A stretch of DNA of 64,000 bases from CAVTWY01 sp963738575 (GCA_963738575.1 CAVTWY010000002.1:1550001-1614000), one strand, 5' to 3'. Positions 26,838-35,809 are shown, numbered from the stretch's first letter. Program-made: numbers and translations. The notes: generated from the letters alone by a model not told the origin.

Positions 26838-27926
26838 CTATCGTTCGTCGAAAGAAATCACCACACGCTCAGTGATGGGGTGCGCTTGGCAGGTTAGGAC
26901 AAACCCAGCAGCCACCTCGGCCTTGTCGAGTGCAAAGTTGCGGTCCATGCGCACTTTACCTTCAATCACCTTGGCACGGCATGTGCCACAAACCCCTGAC
27001 GTGCAGGAGTAAGGCATCTCCAAGCCTGCCGCCGACGCAGCGTCCAACAAGCTGGGCTGGTCTTTCTGAAAGTTGATCTCCCGGCTCAGGCCGTCGCGCA
27101 CGATGACGATGGTGGCCAGCTGAGCGTCCCCCGGCTGCGCTTGGTGCACGACCGCGTCGGCCACCTGCCCACCGGGCAAAGGCGCAACGCCAAATCGCTC
27201 GACGTGAATGCGCTCAGGCGGCACACCAGCGTTCAGCAAAGCAGCCTCGGCCTCATCGTTCATTTGGAAGGGACCACAAATAAAGGCATGATCGATGCCA
27301 GCCGGTGGAATCAAGCGATCCAGAAACTCAGTGATCTTTTGGCGGTTCATCACCCCACTGTTGAGTGGGGCGTCGGTGTGCTCGTCTGAAAAAACGTGGT
27401 GCAACACCAAACGCGTCAGGTGTGCGTTCTTCAAATCCTCGAGCGCTTCTTTGAACATCGTCGAGCGAACGGCACGGTTGCCATACATCAACGTGAAACG
27501 GCTGCGCGGCTCGCGTGACAGAACCGTCTTCATGATCGACAAAATGGGGGTGATGCCGCTGCCCCCGGCAACGCCCAAGTAATGGCGCTTGGCGTTCGCG
27601 TCTGTGGGGACAAAGAAGCGCCCTTGCGGCGCCATCACATCAACGGTGTCACCCACCTTCAGCTCGGTGTTGATCCAGTTTGAAAAAACGCCCCCCTTGA
27701 CTTTGCGCACGCCCACGCGCAACTCACCGTCGTCCACACCAGCGCAAATGGAATAAGAGCGGCGAAGCGATTGGCCGGCAACCTCTTTGCGCAAGGTCAG
27801 GTGCTGCCCTTGGGTGAATCCAAACACCGACTGCAACGCGGTGGGCACTTCAAAGCTGACGACCACGGCCTCGTCGGTGTCAGGCTCGATCTGGCGCACA
27901 CGCAAAGGGTGAAAGTGAGTGGACAT
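26838..27926 (-). CDS. paaE: PaaE, reductase of phenylacetyl-CoA epoxidase
   Basis: PaaE passes electrons from NADPH to the PaaABC(D) epoxidase. The 362-residue protein has an FAD-binding ferredoxin-reductase domain (RRSYSICAG, residues about 55-63; NAD-binding GGSGITPILSI) and a C-terminal plant-type 2Fe-2S domain with Cys in YSCTSGVCGTCRAK and later LTCQAHP. Located at the end of the paaABCDE block. Length and domain order standard. Confidence 0.95.
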   Translation of the reverse strand: MSTHFHPLRVRQIEPDTDEAVVVSFEVPTALQSVFGFTQGQHLTLRKEVAGQSLRRSYSICAGVDDGELRVGVRKVKGGVFSNWINTELKVGDTVDVMAPQGRFFVPTDANAKRHYLGVAGGSGITPILSIMKTVLSREPRSRFTLMYGNRAVRSTMFKEALEDLKNAHLTRLVLHHVFSDEHTDAPLNSGVMNRQKITEFLDRLIPPAGIDHAFICGPFQMNDEAEAALLNAGVPPERIHVERFGVAPLPGGQVADAVVHQAQPGDAQLATIVIVRDGLSREINFQKDQPSLLDAASAAGLEMPYSCTSGVCGTCRAKVIEGKVRMDRNFALDKAEVAAGFVLTCQAHPITERVVISFDER

Positions 27927-27941
27927 CCAAGGGCCTCGGAT

Positions 27942-28502
27942 TCAAATCGATTTGAAAGCTTCAAAGGGTTCGCGGCAATCCAGGCACCGATGCAAGGACT
28001 TGCACGCCGTGGCGCCAAACGCTGACAAGCGCTCGGTGTGGCTGCTGTTGCAGCGCGGGCAGTGCACAGCTGCGATTGCACGTGCAGCATGAGGCACAAA
28101 CTGGATCACCGCCGTGGGCGCTTGGGACGAACCACAACGACCCGGCGGGGCGATGCCGTAGTCGCGCAGCTTCTGTGCCCCAGCCGCAGAGATCCAATCG
28201 GACGTCCACGCGGGCGACAACACGGTACGGGCGACCACAGGGCCCAGGCAGGCCAGCGTCAAGGCTTGCACCACGTCGTTCTCAATCACCTCGGTGGCGG
28301 GGCAACCGCTGTAAGTTGGCGTGAGGTCAACTTCGAGTGCATGACCAACGTCGCGCACATCACGCACGATGCCCAGGTCGCACACCGACAGGGCCGGTAC
28401 TTCGGGGTCAAGCACCGTGTGCAGAACGGTCCAAGCACGTGCGACCCGTGAACCCGCGGCGCCCGATGCTTCGTCAGACAATCCATGTGCCTCCTTCGAC
28501 AT
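27942..28502 (-). CDS. paaD: PaaD, epoxidase maturation protein
   Basis: PaaD is a DUF59/MIP18-type iron-sulfur carrier needed for active phenylacetyl-CoA epoxidase. The 186-residue protein shows the VLDPEVPALSVCDLGIVRDV motif (about residues 31-50), the conserved TPTYSGCPATEVIENDV with its Cys, and a C-terminal CPRCNS...CLDC zinc-binding pair. I choose the ATG at 28502 over the GTG at 28520, which would overlap paaC. It follows paaC in the paaABCDE order. Confidence 0.92.
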   Translation of the reverse strand: MSKEAHGLSDEASGAAGSRVARAWTVLHTVLDPEVPALSVCDLGIVRDVRDVGHALEVDLTPTYSGCPATEVIENDVVQALTLACLGPVVARTVLSPAWTSDWISAAGAQKLRDYGIAPPGRCGSSQAPTAVIQFVPHAARAIAAVHCPRCNSSHTERLSAFGATACKSLHRCLDCREPFEAFKSI

Positions 28503-28513
28503 GGTCAAAACGG

Positions 28514-29326
28514 TCACCACACACCACCCGGGTAAGTGCGCTGCAAGTACTGCATTTGCGAAAGGATGAAACCCATGTGTTCGCTGTGCGTGCCATTGCG
28601 GCCCGTGCTGACAAACTCGCCAGCGGCGGGTTTCACCAGCCGAGCCCGCGCGTAAACAGCGTCAATGGCGTGCATCCACGGCGCCTGCAGGTCGCCCCAG
28701 GCCGGCCCCAAGCCCAGTGCCTTGGCTTGGCCATCAACGGCGTCAGAGGCCAACAGCTCGGCGGTGTACGGCCACAGGCGCTGCAGCGCCGCGTGCATGC
28801 GTTTGGCTGATTCGTCGGTGCCGTCACCGAGGCGCACCACCCAGTCGGCCGTGTGCGCCTCGTGGTAGCGCGCTTCTTTGACGGCTTTGGCAGCGATGGC
28901 TGCAACCGTTGGGTCGCTAGACGACACCAATCCATGCCACATCAAGTGCAACCATGTGGCCACGGCATGGTTGCGCAGCACGGTGAAGGCAAAGTCCCCT
29001 GGCAGCGAATCACCGCTGGGCAGCTCCACCAACGTGACGTTGAAGAAGTCGCGTTCGTCGCGCAAGTAAGCCCATTGGTCTTCGGTGAAGGCCGCTCCCG
29101 TCCTGTCAGATCGCGCGTCCAGCTCCAGCGTGCCCGCATGCGTCAACAAGGCACGCGCTTGACCCAACATGTCGAGTGCCATGTTGGCCAGCGCGATGTC
29201 TTCTTCCAGCACGGGCGCGTGCCCACACCACTCGGACAAGCGGTGCGAATGGATCAAACACGTATCCGCCACGCGCAGCAGGTATTTCACGCTGGGCGTT
29301 TGGTGTACTTGAATGGAGGCTGTCAT
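28514..29326 (-). CDS. paaC: PaaC, structural subunit of phenylacetyl-CoA epoxidase
   Basis: PaaC is a ferritin-like helical partner of PaaA; it lacks the diiron ligands and holds the complex together. The 270-residue protein has the EWCGHAPVLEEDIALANMALD-type segment (around residues 30-50) and the conserved YHEAHTADWVVRLG and HMGFILSQMQYLQRTYPGG C terminus. Standard length. Starts 6 bp after paaB ends on the minus strand. Confidence 0.93.
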   Translation of the reverse strand: MTASIQVHQTPSVKYLLRVADTCLIHSHRLSEWCGHAPVLEEDIALANMALDMLGQARALLTHAGTLELDARSDRTGAAFTEDQWAYLRDERDFFNVTLVELPSGDSLPGDFAFTVLRNHAVATWLHLMWHGLVSSSDPTVAAIAAKAVKEARYHEAHTADWVVRLGDGTDESAKRMHAALQRLWPYTAELLASDAVDGQAKALGLGPAWGDLQAPWMHAIDAVYARARLVKPAAGEFVSTGRNGTHSEHMGFILSQMQYLQRTYPGGVW

Positions 29327-29332
29327 GTCAGA

Positions 29333-29629
29333 TCACATGTGGTCAACGGATTCAGGCAACGTGTAGAAAGTTGGGTGGCGGTAGACCTTGTCCTCCATCG
29401 GGTCGAAGTACATGTCTTTGTCACCGGGGTCGCTGGCCACGATGTGCTCGCTGAGGACCACCCACACGCTGGTGCCTTCTTGGCGCCGCGTGTACACGTC
29501 ACGCGCGAGTTGGATGGCAGCCTTGGCATCACTGGCGTGAAGGCTGCCACAGTGCTTGTGGTCCAAGCCCGCTTTGCTGCGGACAAACACTTCCCAGAGG
29601 GGCCATTCGGTTTGCTTCTCGACGGGCAT
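29333..29629 (-). CDS. paaB: PaaB, small subunit of phenylacetyl-CoA epoxidase
   Basis: PaaB is a small bridging subunit of the ring-epoxidising complex. The 98-residue protein begins with EWPLWEVFVRSKAGLDHKHCGS, followed by the conserved YTRRQEGTSVWVVLS and the C-terminal DPMEDKVYRHPTFYTLPE. The ATG at 29629 gives the standard N terminus; an upstream ATG at 29656 is in frame but is less likely. Lies between paaA and paaC, as usual. Confidence 0.93.
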   Translation of the reverse strand: MPVEKQTEWPLWEVFVRSKAGLDHKHCGSLHASDAKAAIQLARDVYTRRQEGTSVWVVLSEHIVASDPGDKDMYFDPMEDKVYRHPTFYTLPESVDHM

Positions 29630-29664
29630 GGTGTTTCCTTGTTGGTTCTTGTGCAACGCGTTCT

Positions 29665-30675
29665 TCAGGCTGCAAGGGCCTCAGTGGCCTGCGGCTTGCG
29701 TGCGTGAGCCATGGCGGCATCACGCACCCAGGCGCCGTCGTCCCAGGCCTTCACGCGTGCAGCCAATCGGTCACGGTTGCAAGGCCCTTCACCATTCACC
29801 ACTTGCCAGAACTCGTCCCAGTTGATGGCGCCAAAGTCGTGTTGGCCACGCGCTTCGTTCCACTTCAGCGCCGGGTCGGGGAAGGTCACGCCCAGCACCT
29901 TGGCTTGTTCCACCGCAGCGTCCACAAATTTTTGGCGCAGCGTGTCGTTGGACACTCGCTTGATGCCCCAACGCATGCCTTGCGCCGAATTGGGGCTTTG
30001 GTCGTCGGGGGGCCCAAACATCATCAAGCACGGCCACCACCAGCGATTGACGGCGTCTTGCACCATCGCCTTCTGTGCGTCGGTGCCCTGCTGCATCATC
30101 ACCAACAAGGCGTCAAAGCCTTGGCGTTGATGAAAGCTCTCCTCGCGACAAATGCGAATCATGGCGCGCGCGTACGGCGCGTACGAGCAGCGACAGATGG
30201 GCACCTGGTTCATGATGGCCGCCCCGTCAACCAGCCACCCCACGGTGCCGATGTCGGCCCAAGTCAGCGTGGGGTAGTTGAAGATCGAGCTGTACTTGGC
30301 TTTGCCCGTGTGCAGGGCTTCAAACATTTGGTCGCGGCTGGTGCCAAGCGTCTCGGCGGCAGCGTAGAGGTACAGGCCGTGCCCGCCCTCGTCTTGCACC
30401 TTGGCCAACAGAATGGCCTTGCGCTTGAGCGTGGGCGCGCGGGTGATCCAGTTGCCCTCGGGCAGCATGCCCACGATCTCGCTGTGAGCGTGCTGGCTGA
30501 TCTGCCGGGTTAGCGTCTTGCGGTAGTTGTCGGGCATCCAATCTTTGGCTTCGATGAAGTCACCCGCATCAATCTTGGCGTCAAAGCGTGCTTGCAGTTG
30601 GGCTTGCTGCGCGTCCATCGGCTTGGCGCTGGCTCGCGCTTCGTTGCCCATCGTGTCCATGGCTTGGGTGTACAT
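29665..30675 (-). CDS. paaA: PaaA, catalytic subunit of phenylacetyl-CoA epoxidase
   Basis: PaaA carries the diiron centre that inserts oxygen into the ring of phenylacetyl-CoA. The 336-residue ferritin-like protein has conserved motifs including SQHAHSEIVGMLPEGNW (residues about 60-75), the glutamate/histidine ligand helix KVQDEGGHGLYLYAA, and the second ligand segment CREESFHQRQGF. Several ATGs lie at the start; the first is used. The upstream 70 bp to paaK include a strong GGGAG ribosome-binding site but no clear terminator. Confidence 0.94.
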   Translation of the reverse strand: MYTQAMDTMGNEARASAKPMDAQQAQLQARFDAKIDAGDFIEAKDWMPDNYRKTLTRQISQHAHSEIVGMLPEGNWITRAPTLKRKAILLAKVQDEGGHGLYLYAAAETLGTSRDQMFEALHTGKAKYSSIFNYPTLTWADIGTVGWLVDGAAIMNQVPICRCSYAPYARAMIRICREESFHQRQGFDALLVMMQQGTDAQKAMVQDAVNRWWWPCLMMFGPPDDQSPNSAQGMRWGIKRVSNDTLRQKFVDAAVEQAKVLGVTFPDPALKWNEARGQHDFGAINWDEFWQVVNGEGPCNRDRLAARVKAWDDGAWVRDAAMAHARKPQATEALAA

Positions 30676-30745
30676 CCTTGGCTCCCTAGAAAGTGCTGGT
30701 CAATTGAATGCGGTCGGGGTTGTTATGCAGCTTGGTCGTTGTCAC

Positions 30746-32056
30746 TCAACCTTTGGGGCGCGTGTCGATAACGCGGCGCGCCTTGCCTGTCAGTGTGCGC
30801 TCGATGGAATCGGGCGCACCCACCTGGACTTGTGTGCTCACGCCACACAACGTTTTAATGCGTTGCTGAAGCTGTTGGCCCACCTGTGCGCGGTCGGCGT
30901 TGGTGTGTGCTGGCGCCAGTTCACAAAGCACCTGCACCTCGTCCAGGGTGCCCGTGCGTGAAATCACAAGTTGGTACTGGCCAGCCAATTGGCCGTGTTG
31001 CAAGATGATTTCTTCAATTTGGGTAGGAAACAGATTGACGCCCCGAATGATCAACATGTCGTCACTGCGCCCGACGATCTTGCCCATGCGCCGAAAGCTG
31101 CGCGCGGTGGGCGGCAACAGGCGGGTCAAGTCGCGCGTGCGGTAACGAATCATGGGCAGCGCTTCTTTGGTGAGTGACGTGAAAACCAGTTCACCTTCTT
31201 CACCGTCGGGCAGCACCGCGCCTGTGAGTGGGTCGATGATCTCGGGGTAGAAGTGATCCTCCCAAATCACCGGGCCATCTTGCGTCTCGACACACTCGCT
31301 GGCAACACCCGGACCCATCACCTCCGACAGCCCATAAATGTCCACGGCCTTCATGTCGGCACTTTGCTCGATGTCGTGGCGCATCGCTTCGGTCCACGGC
31401 TCGGCGCCAAAAATGCCAACTTTGATCGACGTCGACCGAGGGTCGATGCCCTCTTTGCGCATTTGCTCGATGATCACCTGCATGTAGCTTGGGGTGACCA
31501 TCAGGATGCTGGGCTTGAAGTCCTGAATCAGTTGCACTTGCTTCTCGGTTTGCCCACCCGACATCGGCACCACCGTGCACCCCAACCGCTCGGCGCCATA
31601 GTGCGCACCCAGGCCGCCGGTGAAGAGACCGTAGCCATAGATGACGTGAACGATGTCGCCCGCTCGCCCGCCTGCAGCGCGGATCGACCGCGCGGCCAAA
31701 TCTGCCCAGGTGTTGATGTCGTTTTGGGTGTAGCCGACTACCGTGGGTTTGCCGGTGGTGCCTGACGAAGCGTGAATGCGAACCACCTTTTCACGCGGCA
31801 CGGCAAACAACCCAAACGGGTAGTTGTCGCGAAGGTCTTTTTTGGTGGTGAATGGAAACTTGGCCAAGTCCGCCAGCGATTTCAAGTCACTTGGGTGCAC
31901 GCCTTGGGCGTTAAACGCGCGGTGGTAGTGCGGCACGTTGTTGTAGGCGCTTTGAAGCGTCGCCTGCATGCGCGTCAATTGCAAGGCAGCGATCTCGTCG
32001 CGGCTGGCCCTCTCGATGGGTTCCAAGTCGCCGGGTTCGGGCTTCAACACAGGCAT
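30746..32056 (-). CDS. paaK: Phenylacetate-CoA ligase
   Basis: PaaK activates phenylacetate to phenylacetyl-CoA, the entry step of the pathway. The 436-residue adenylate-forming enzyme has the phosphate loop HASSGTTGKPTVVGYT (about residues 94-109), the DIYGLSEVMGPGVA motif (ATP/substrate), and a C-terminal domain ending with GKARRVIDTR. Standard length. It sits between paaI and paaA on the minus strand, so the order is paaG-I-K-A. Confidence 0.95.
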   Translation of the reverse strand: MPVLKPEPGDLEPIERASRDEIAALQLTRMQATLQSAYNNVPHYHRAFNAQGVHPSDLKSLADLAKFPFTTKKDLRDNYPFGLFAVPREKVVRIHASSGTTGKPTVVGYTQNDINTWADLAARSIRAAGGRAGDIVHVIYGYGLFTGGLGAHYGAERLGCTVVPMSGGQTEKQVQLIQDFKPSILMVTPSYMQVIIEQMRKEGIDPRSTSIKVGIFGAEPWTEAMRHDIEQSADMKAVDIYGLSEVMGPGVASECVETQDGPVIWEDHFYPEIIDPLTGAVLPDGEEGELVFTSLTKEALPMIRYRTRDLTRLLPPTARSFRRMGKIVGRSDDMLIIRGVNLFPTQIEEIILQHGQLAGQYQLVISRTGTLDEVQVLCELAPAHTNADRAQVGQQLQQRIKTLCGVSTQVQVGAPDSIERTLTGKARRVIDTRPKG

Positions 32057-32076
32057 GGGCGGCGTCTCCTTCAGGA

Positions 32077-32532
32077 TTACCCGTTGGCGGGGATGGCTGG
32101 TTTGCCGCGGGCGGTGTACGAGCGGCCACGAAACAGACCAATCTGCGCACCGTTTTGATTGGTCACCAGCACGTCGTACAAACCCAAGCGACCCCCTTTG
32201 TTTTGCTCGACACAGTGCGCCGTCAGCACGTCACCCTCTTGGGCCGGCGCAAGAATGTCCATCGTGAACCCGGCGGCCACCGTCAGTTCGTTGTAGGCGT
32301 TGCAAGCAAAGGCGAAGGTGCTGTCAGCCAGGGTGGTGATCAGGCCACCGTGGCAGATGGCGTGCCCGTTGAGCATGTCGCGGCGCACCGTCATGGTGAG
32401 TGTGGCCGCCCCGGGCGCGATGTGTGTCACGGCCATGCCCAAAGCCTGGCTCGCGTAATCGTTGGCCCAAAGGCGATCGCGCACGTGCTCGGCCCGTTGT
32501 TGCGGTGTCATGTTTTGGGTTGAGTCTGTCAT
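32077..32532 (-). CDS. paaI: Hydroxyphenylacetyl-CoA thioesterase PaaI
   Basis: PaaI hydrolyses ring-hydroxylated phenylacetyl-CoA dead-end products, freeing CoA. The 151-residue hot-dog fold protein has the HAICHGGLITTLADSTFAFACN motif (around residues 51-72) with the catalytic Asp, and FTMDILAPAQEGD. Standard length. Lies between paaG and paaK, 20-24 bp from each. Confidence 0.93.
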   Translation of the reverse strand: MTDSTQNMTPQQRAEHVRDRLWANDYASQALGMAVTHIAPGAATLTMTVRRDMLNGHAICHGGLITTLADSTFAFACNAYNELTVAAGFTMDILAPAQEGDVLTAHCVEQNKGGRLGLYDVLVTNQNGAQIGLFRGRSYTARGKPAIPANG

Positions 32533-32556
32533 GGGGGTCGTGATTCAAGAATGGCA

Positions 32557-33381
32557 CTAACGGTCGGTGAATTTCGGGCCGCGCTTGGCCATGAAGGCGC
32601 CGACGCCCTCCGCGTAATCAGGTGCTTTGCCCAGCGCGGATTGCAAAACGGCCTCGGTGTCCAGCGCCTGCTCAAACGACATCGTGACTGCGTTGTCCAT
32701 GGCGGCACGCGTGGTCGCGAGCGCCTTGCACGGCATGGCCGCGAGTTGACTCGACAGCGCAAGCGTGGTCGATTTCAAATCGGCGTCATCCACCCAGCGC
32801 CAAATCAAACCGAAACGCTCGGCCTGTTCGGCGCTGAGCTTGTCACCCAACATCGCCAAAGCCATGGCACGCGCGCGGCCCACTTGGCATGGCAGCAACC
32901 ACGTGCCGCCCGTGTCGGGGATCAAACCAATTTTTGAAAACGCCTGGATAAAACTGGCCGACTTGCCGGCCACCACGATGTCGCAGCCCAATGCCAAGTT
33001 GGCCCCAGCGCCCGCTGCCACGCCTTGAACCGAAGCAAGCGTGGGCACAGGCATGCTGCGCAACCGCAATGCCAAAGGCTTGTAGTGTTGCGCGATCAAA
33101 AGGCCCAGATCTTTGGGTTCAGCGCCGGGTGTGAAGTCGGGTGCAGCCGCGGGGTCCGACAGGTCTTGACCCGCACAAAAGGCACGACCCGTCGCCGCCA
33201 GCACCACACATCGCACCGTCGCATCTTGGGCTGCGCCGTCAAGCGTCGCATGCAGCGCAGTCAACATCGCCACGGTAAAGCTGTTAAGCGATTGAGGCCG
33301 GTTGAGGGTGATCGTCATCACACCCTCGCGCGTCGACACAAGCACGTCGGGATCTATCGGCGCAGAAGTGAGTGAAGTCAT
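32557..33381 (-). CDS. paaG: 2-(1,2-epoxy-1,2-dihydrophenyl)acetyl-CoA isomerase PaaG
   Basis: PaaG converts the epoxide to the oxepin-CoA form. The 274-residue crotonase-fold protein has AFCAGQDLSD (about residues 69-78; the oxyanion-hole region), GVAAGAGANLALGCDIVVA (about 108-125), and the SKIGLIPDTGGTWLLP helix with the catalytic Asp. The start at 33381 is chosen; another ATG lies 15 bp upstream in frame. First gene of the paa operon; promoter and operator candidates are directly upstream. Confidence 0.92.
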   Translation of the reverse strand: MTSLTSAPIDPDVLVSTREGVMTITLNRPQSLNSFTVAMLTALHATLDGAAQDATVRCVVLAATGRAFCAGQDLSDPAAAPDFTPGAEPKDLGLLIAQHYKPLALRLRSMPVPTLASVQGVAAGAGANLALGCDIVVAGKSASFIQAFSKIGLIPDTGGTWLLPCQVGRARAMALAMLGDKLSAEQAERFGLIWRWVDDADLKSTTLALSSQLAAMPCKALATTRAAMDNAVTMSFEQALDTEAVLQSALGKAPDYAEGVGAFMAKRGPKFTDR

Positions 33382-33440
33382 GTGCAACAGCGACAAAAGG
33401 TTGCGTGGAGGGGCACCATGCGATTGCGAAAAAACAAATT

Positions 33441-33454
33441 CGACCGCACGGTCG
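33441..33454 (-). promoter_or_regulatory. Palindromic operator candidate for PaaR
   Basis: CGACCG and CGGTCG, a perfect 6-2-6 inverted repeat, lies on the minus strand 5 bp downstream of the -10 of the paaG promoter candidate and about 60 bp before the paaG start. AACCGACCG-type half sites are known for betaproteobacterial PaaR; that this is its operator is inference. Confidence 0.55.
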
Positions 33455-33458
33455 GTTA

Positions 33459-33487
33459 ATTATGCATGCACGCTGCGCGCCTGGCAA
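33459..33487 (-). promoter_or_regulatory. paa operon promoter candidate
   Basis: Minus-strand TTGCCA (33482-33487) and CATAAT (33459-33464) with exactly 17 bases between. Together with the palindrome over the predicted transcription start this fits a repressor-blocked promoter. Confidence 0.5.
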
Positions 33488-33595
33488 GCCCCCAGCGCGG
33501 CGCCCGTTTAAACGGCAAAGCAGGGGCACGCGTCGACGGCGCTTGATTGCCGACGTTGCGCCGGCACGCCATGCGCACGAAGTACCATTGCCCTT

Positions 33596-35026
33596 GTGTA
33601 CAACAAGCACTTTGGGCTCAAGCACACGCCCTTTTCCATCGCCCCCGATCCGCGCTACCTCTTCATGAGTGAACGCCATCGGGAGGCGCTTGCGCACTTG
33701 TTGTACGGGTTGCAAGGCTCGGGCGGTGTTGTATTGCTGACGGGCGAGATTGGCGCAGGCAAAACCACGGTGTGCCGCTGTTTTTTGGAACAGATCCCCA
33801 AAAAATGCAACGTCGCCTACATCTTCAACCCCAAACTGACCGTGCCCGAACTGCTGCGCACCGTGTGCGACGAATTTGGCATTCCGGTGGACCACATCCG
33901 TGCGCAAGCGGAAGCCACCAAAGAACACGTTGACGCCATCAATGCGTTTTTGCTGCGCACCCACGCAGTGGGCCAAAACAACGTGCTCATCATCGACGAG
34001 GCTCAAAACTTGAGCGTGGATGTGCTGGAACAGTTGCGCCTGCTGACCAACCTTGAAACCACCGAACGCAAGCTGCTTCAAATCATCCTGATCGGTCAAC
34101 CCGAGCTGCGCGACATGCTGGCACAGCCTCAACTAGAGCAATTGGCCCAGCGCGTGACCGCGCGCTACCACCTAGAAGCATTGGACGAGGTTGAAACCAG
34201 CAAGTACATGCATCACCGATTGGCGGTTGCGGGTCGCACCGGTGGCATGCCCTTTGACCAAGAAGCACGCCACCGGGTCTTCGCACTGAGCCGTGGCATC
34301 CCCAGACGCATCAACCTGCTGTGCGACCGCGCCATGCTGGGCACTTACGCAACAGGCGCTCAGCGCATCACCGCAGCGACCGTCAACCAAAGTGCTGAAG
34401 AGGTCTTCGGCAAAGCACCGGCGGGCGCAGCACAGGCAGCATGGGTCGCCAGATGGCCGTGGATGGGTGCTGGCGTATTGGGAGGGGGGTTGCTTGTCGC
34501 GTTTGCCTTGGCAGGCCTCCAAAAGCAGCACACGCCCGAACCCCAATCCACAACAGCCAACGAGGTGGCTGCGCCGGCTGTGCCAACATCGTCACCGGCA
34601 TCGACATCACCTGCCGCCACGCTGCAACGCGTCACCATCGACACGTCGACACCCCCGCAGACCATTAAACCGCTGCAAGACGAACAACAAGCTTGGCGGT
34701 TGCTCGCTTTGACGTCAAAAATCACCCTGGCCGATGGCGACCCGTGTGCAGCAGCCGGGCAACAACGGCTGGCGTGCGTCAAGCGCAACGATGGAAACGT
34801 CGCGATGTTGAAGCAATTGCGCAAGCCCGCGCTGCTTACGCTGCAGGATGCTCAAGGTCTCAAGGGCTACGTTGTCTACACCGGCAGCGCCGACGCATCG
34901 TCATTGACGCTGCGCGGGGCCGGAGGTGAGGTGGTCAAGCTCGAAGCATCGACATTCGCAAAGCACTGGAACGGTGCTTTTGCCACTTTTCAAACCATGG
35001 CGGCGGCCAGCACCAAGCAGCCCTGA
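33596..35026 (+). CDS. gspA: GspA/ExeA-type AAA ATPase
   Basis: A 476-residue inner-membrane ATPase. ExeA/GspA with GspB helps build the type II secretin through peptidoglycan. Domains: AAA with Walker A GEIGAGKTT (residues 50-58) and Walker B VLIIDEAQNLS (about 129-139), a membrane helix (about 287-308), then a periplasmic low-complexity linker and a C-terminal globular part. It starts with GTG at 33596. gspB follows directly. No gspD or other type II secretion genes are in the window. Confidence 0.82.
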   Translation: MYNKHFGLKHTPFSIAPDPRYLFMSERHREALAHLLYGLQGSGGVVLLTGEIGAGKTTVCRCFLEQIPKKCNVAYIFNPKLTVPELLRTVCDEFGIPVDHIRAQAEATKEHVDAINAFLLRTHAVGQNNVLIIDEAQNLSVDVLEQLRLLTNLETTERKLLQIILIGQPELRDMLAQPQLEQLAQRVTARYHLEALDEVETSKYMHHRLAVAGRTGGMPFDQEARHRVFALSRGIPRRINLLCDRAMLGTYATGAQRITAATVNQSAEEVFGKAPAGAAQAAWVARWPWMGAGVLGGGLLVAFALAGLQKQHTPEPQSTTANEVAAPAVPTSSPASTSPAATLQRVTIDTSTPPQTIKPLQDEQQAWRLLALTSKITLADGDPCAAAGQQRLACVKRNDGNVAMLKQLRKPALLTLQDAQGLKGYVVYTGSADASSLTLRGAGGEVVKLEASTFAKHWNGAFATFQTMAAASTKQP

Positions 35027-35027
35027 A

Positions 35028-35750
35028 ATGTCTTACATCCTTGATGCCCTTCGGCGCGCGGACTCGGAGCGCGACCGCGGCCATGTGCCCAGCATTCACT
35101 CTCAACCGGTGCCTCAGCCGCGCGTTGACGACAGGGCAGCGTCGTCACGGCCGCCGTGGCCATGGATTGTGGGCGCCGCTGGCTTTGCGTCGTTGCTGGT
35201 CATTGGATGGTCCTGGCAACGCGCCAGCTCCGACAGCGGCCCACGCACGGGTGCGCAGCCCACCTCCAAAGTTGCGGTGCCAGCACCACAACCGACGCCA
35301 CCTGCTGCACCGCCACTGGCGGCAGTGCCGGTAGCGCCACCGACCGTAGCCACCGCCCCAGCCACTGCCCGCACAGCGCCCGCAGCATTGCCGACTTTGG
35401 CGTCCACACCACCCACCAACCCGCAACGCGCAAATACGCCTGGCTTGGAGGAAGGCCGCGCAGCGCCGCTCCCGCGCACGCGGCCGGCACCCACCACCGC
35501 AGTAACTGCGTCAGTCGAAGAAAGGGTGATGACACGCAGCGAATTGCCGCCCGAGGTGCAACGTCAACTGCCTACGCTGACCCTGAGCGGCTCGGTCTAC
35601 TCCCCTCAGGCAAGCAATCGCATGGTGATCGTTGATGGCCGACTGGTGTTGGAAGGCGAACAAGCCGCCCCCAATCTGGTTGTTGAGCGCATCTTGCCCA
35701 AGTCGGTGGTGATTCGGTTCCAGAGCTACCGGTTTTCGGTACCGCTTTGA
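35028..35750 (+). CDS. gspB: GspB-type secretion accessory protein
   Basis: A 240-residue protein with the GspB opening SYILDALRRADSERDRG (residues 2-18), one membrane helix (about 44-62), a long Pro/Ala/Thr-rich periplasmic linker, and a C-terminal domain whose final beta strands read TLSGSVYSPQASNRMVIVDG and VERILPKSVVIRFQSYRF. This pairs with GspA. Its start lies 1 bp after the gspA stop. Coupled translation is likely. Confidence 0.85.
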   Translation: MSYILDALRRADSERDRGHVPSIHSQPVPQPRVDDRAASSRPPWPWIVGAAGFASLLVIGWSWQRASSDSGPRTGAQPTSKVAVPAPQPTPPAAPPLAAVPVAPPTVATAPATARTAPAALPTLASTPPTNPQRANTPGLEEGRAAPLPRTRPAPTTAVTASVEERVMTRSELPPEVQRQLPTLTLSGSVYSPQASNRMVIVDGRLVLEGEQAAPNLVVERILPKSVVIRFQSYRFSVPL

Positions 35751-35757
35751 CCCAAGA

Positions 35758-35786
35758 AAGCGGCGCCCTCCTTGAGGGCACCGCTT
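35758..35786. terminator. Hairpin between gspB and pilY1
   Basis: Arms AAGCGG-C-GCCC and GGGC-A-CCGCTT with a 7-base loop. On the minus strand it is followed by CTTTCTT, so it can serve pilY1; the gspB side has only GGATTTC. Confidence 0.55.
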
Positions 35787-35809
35787 GGATTTCGGACTGA
35801 AGTACCTGG

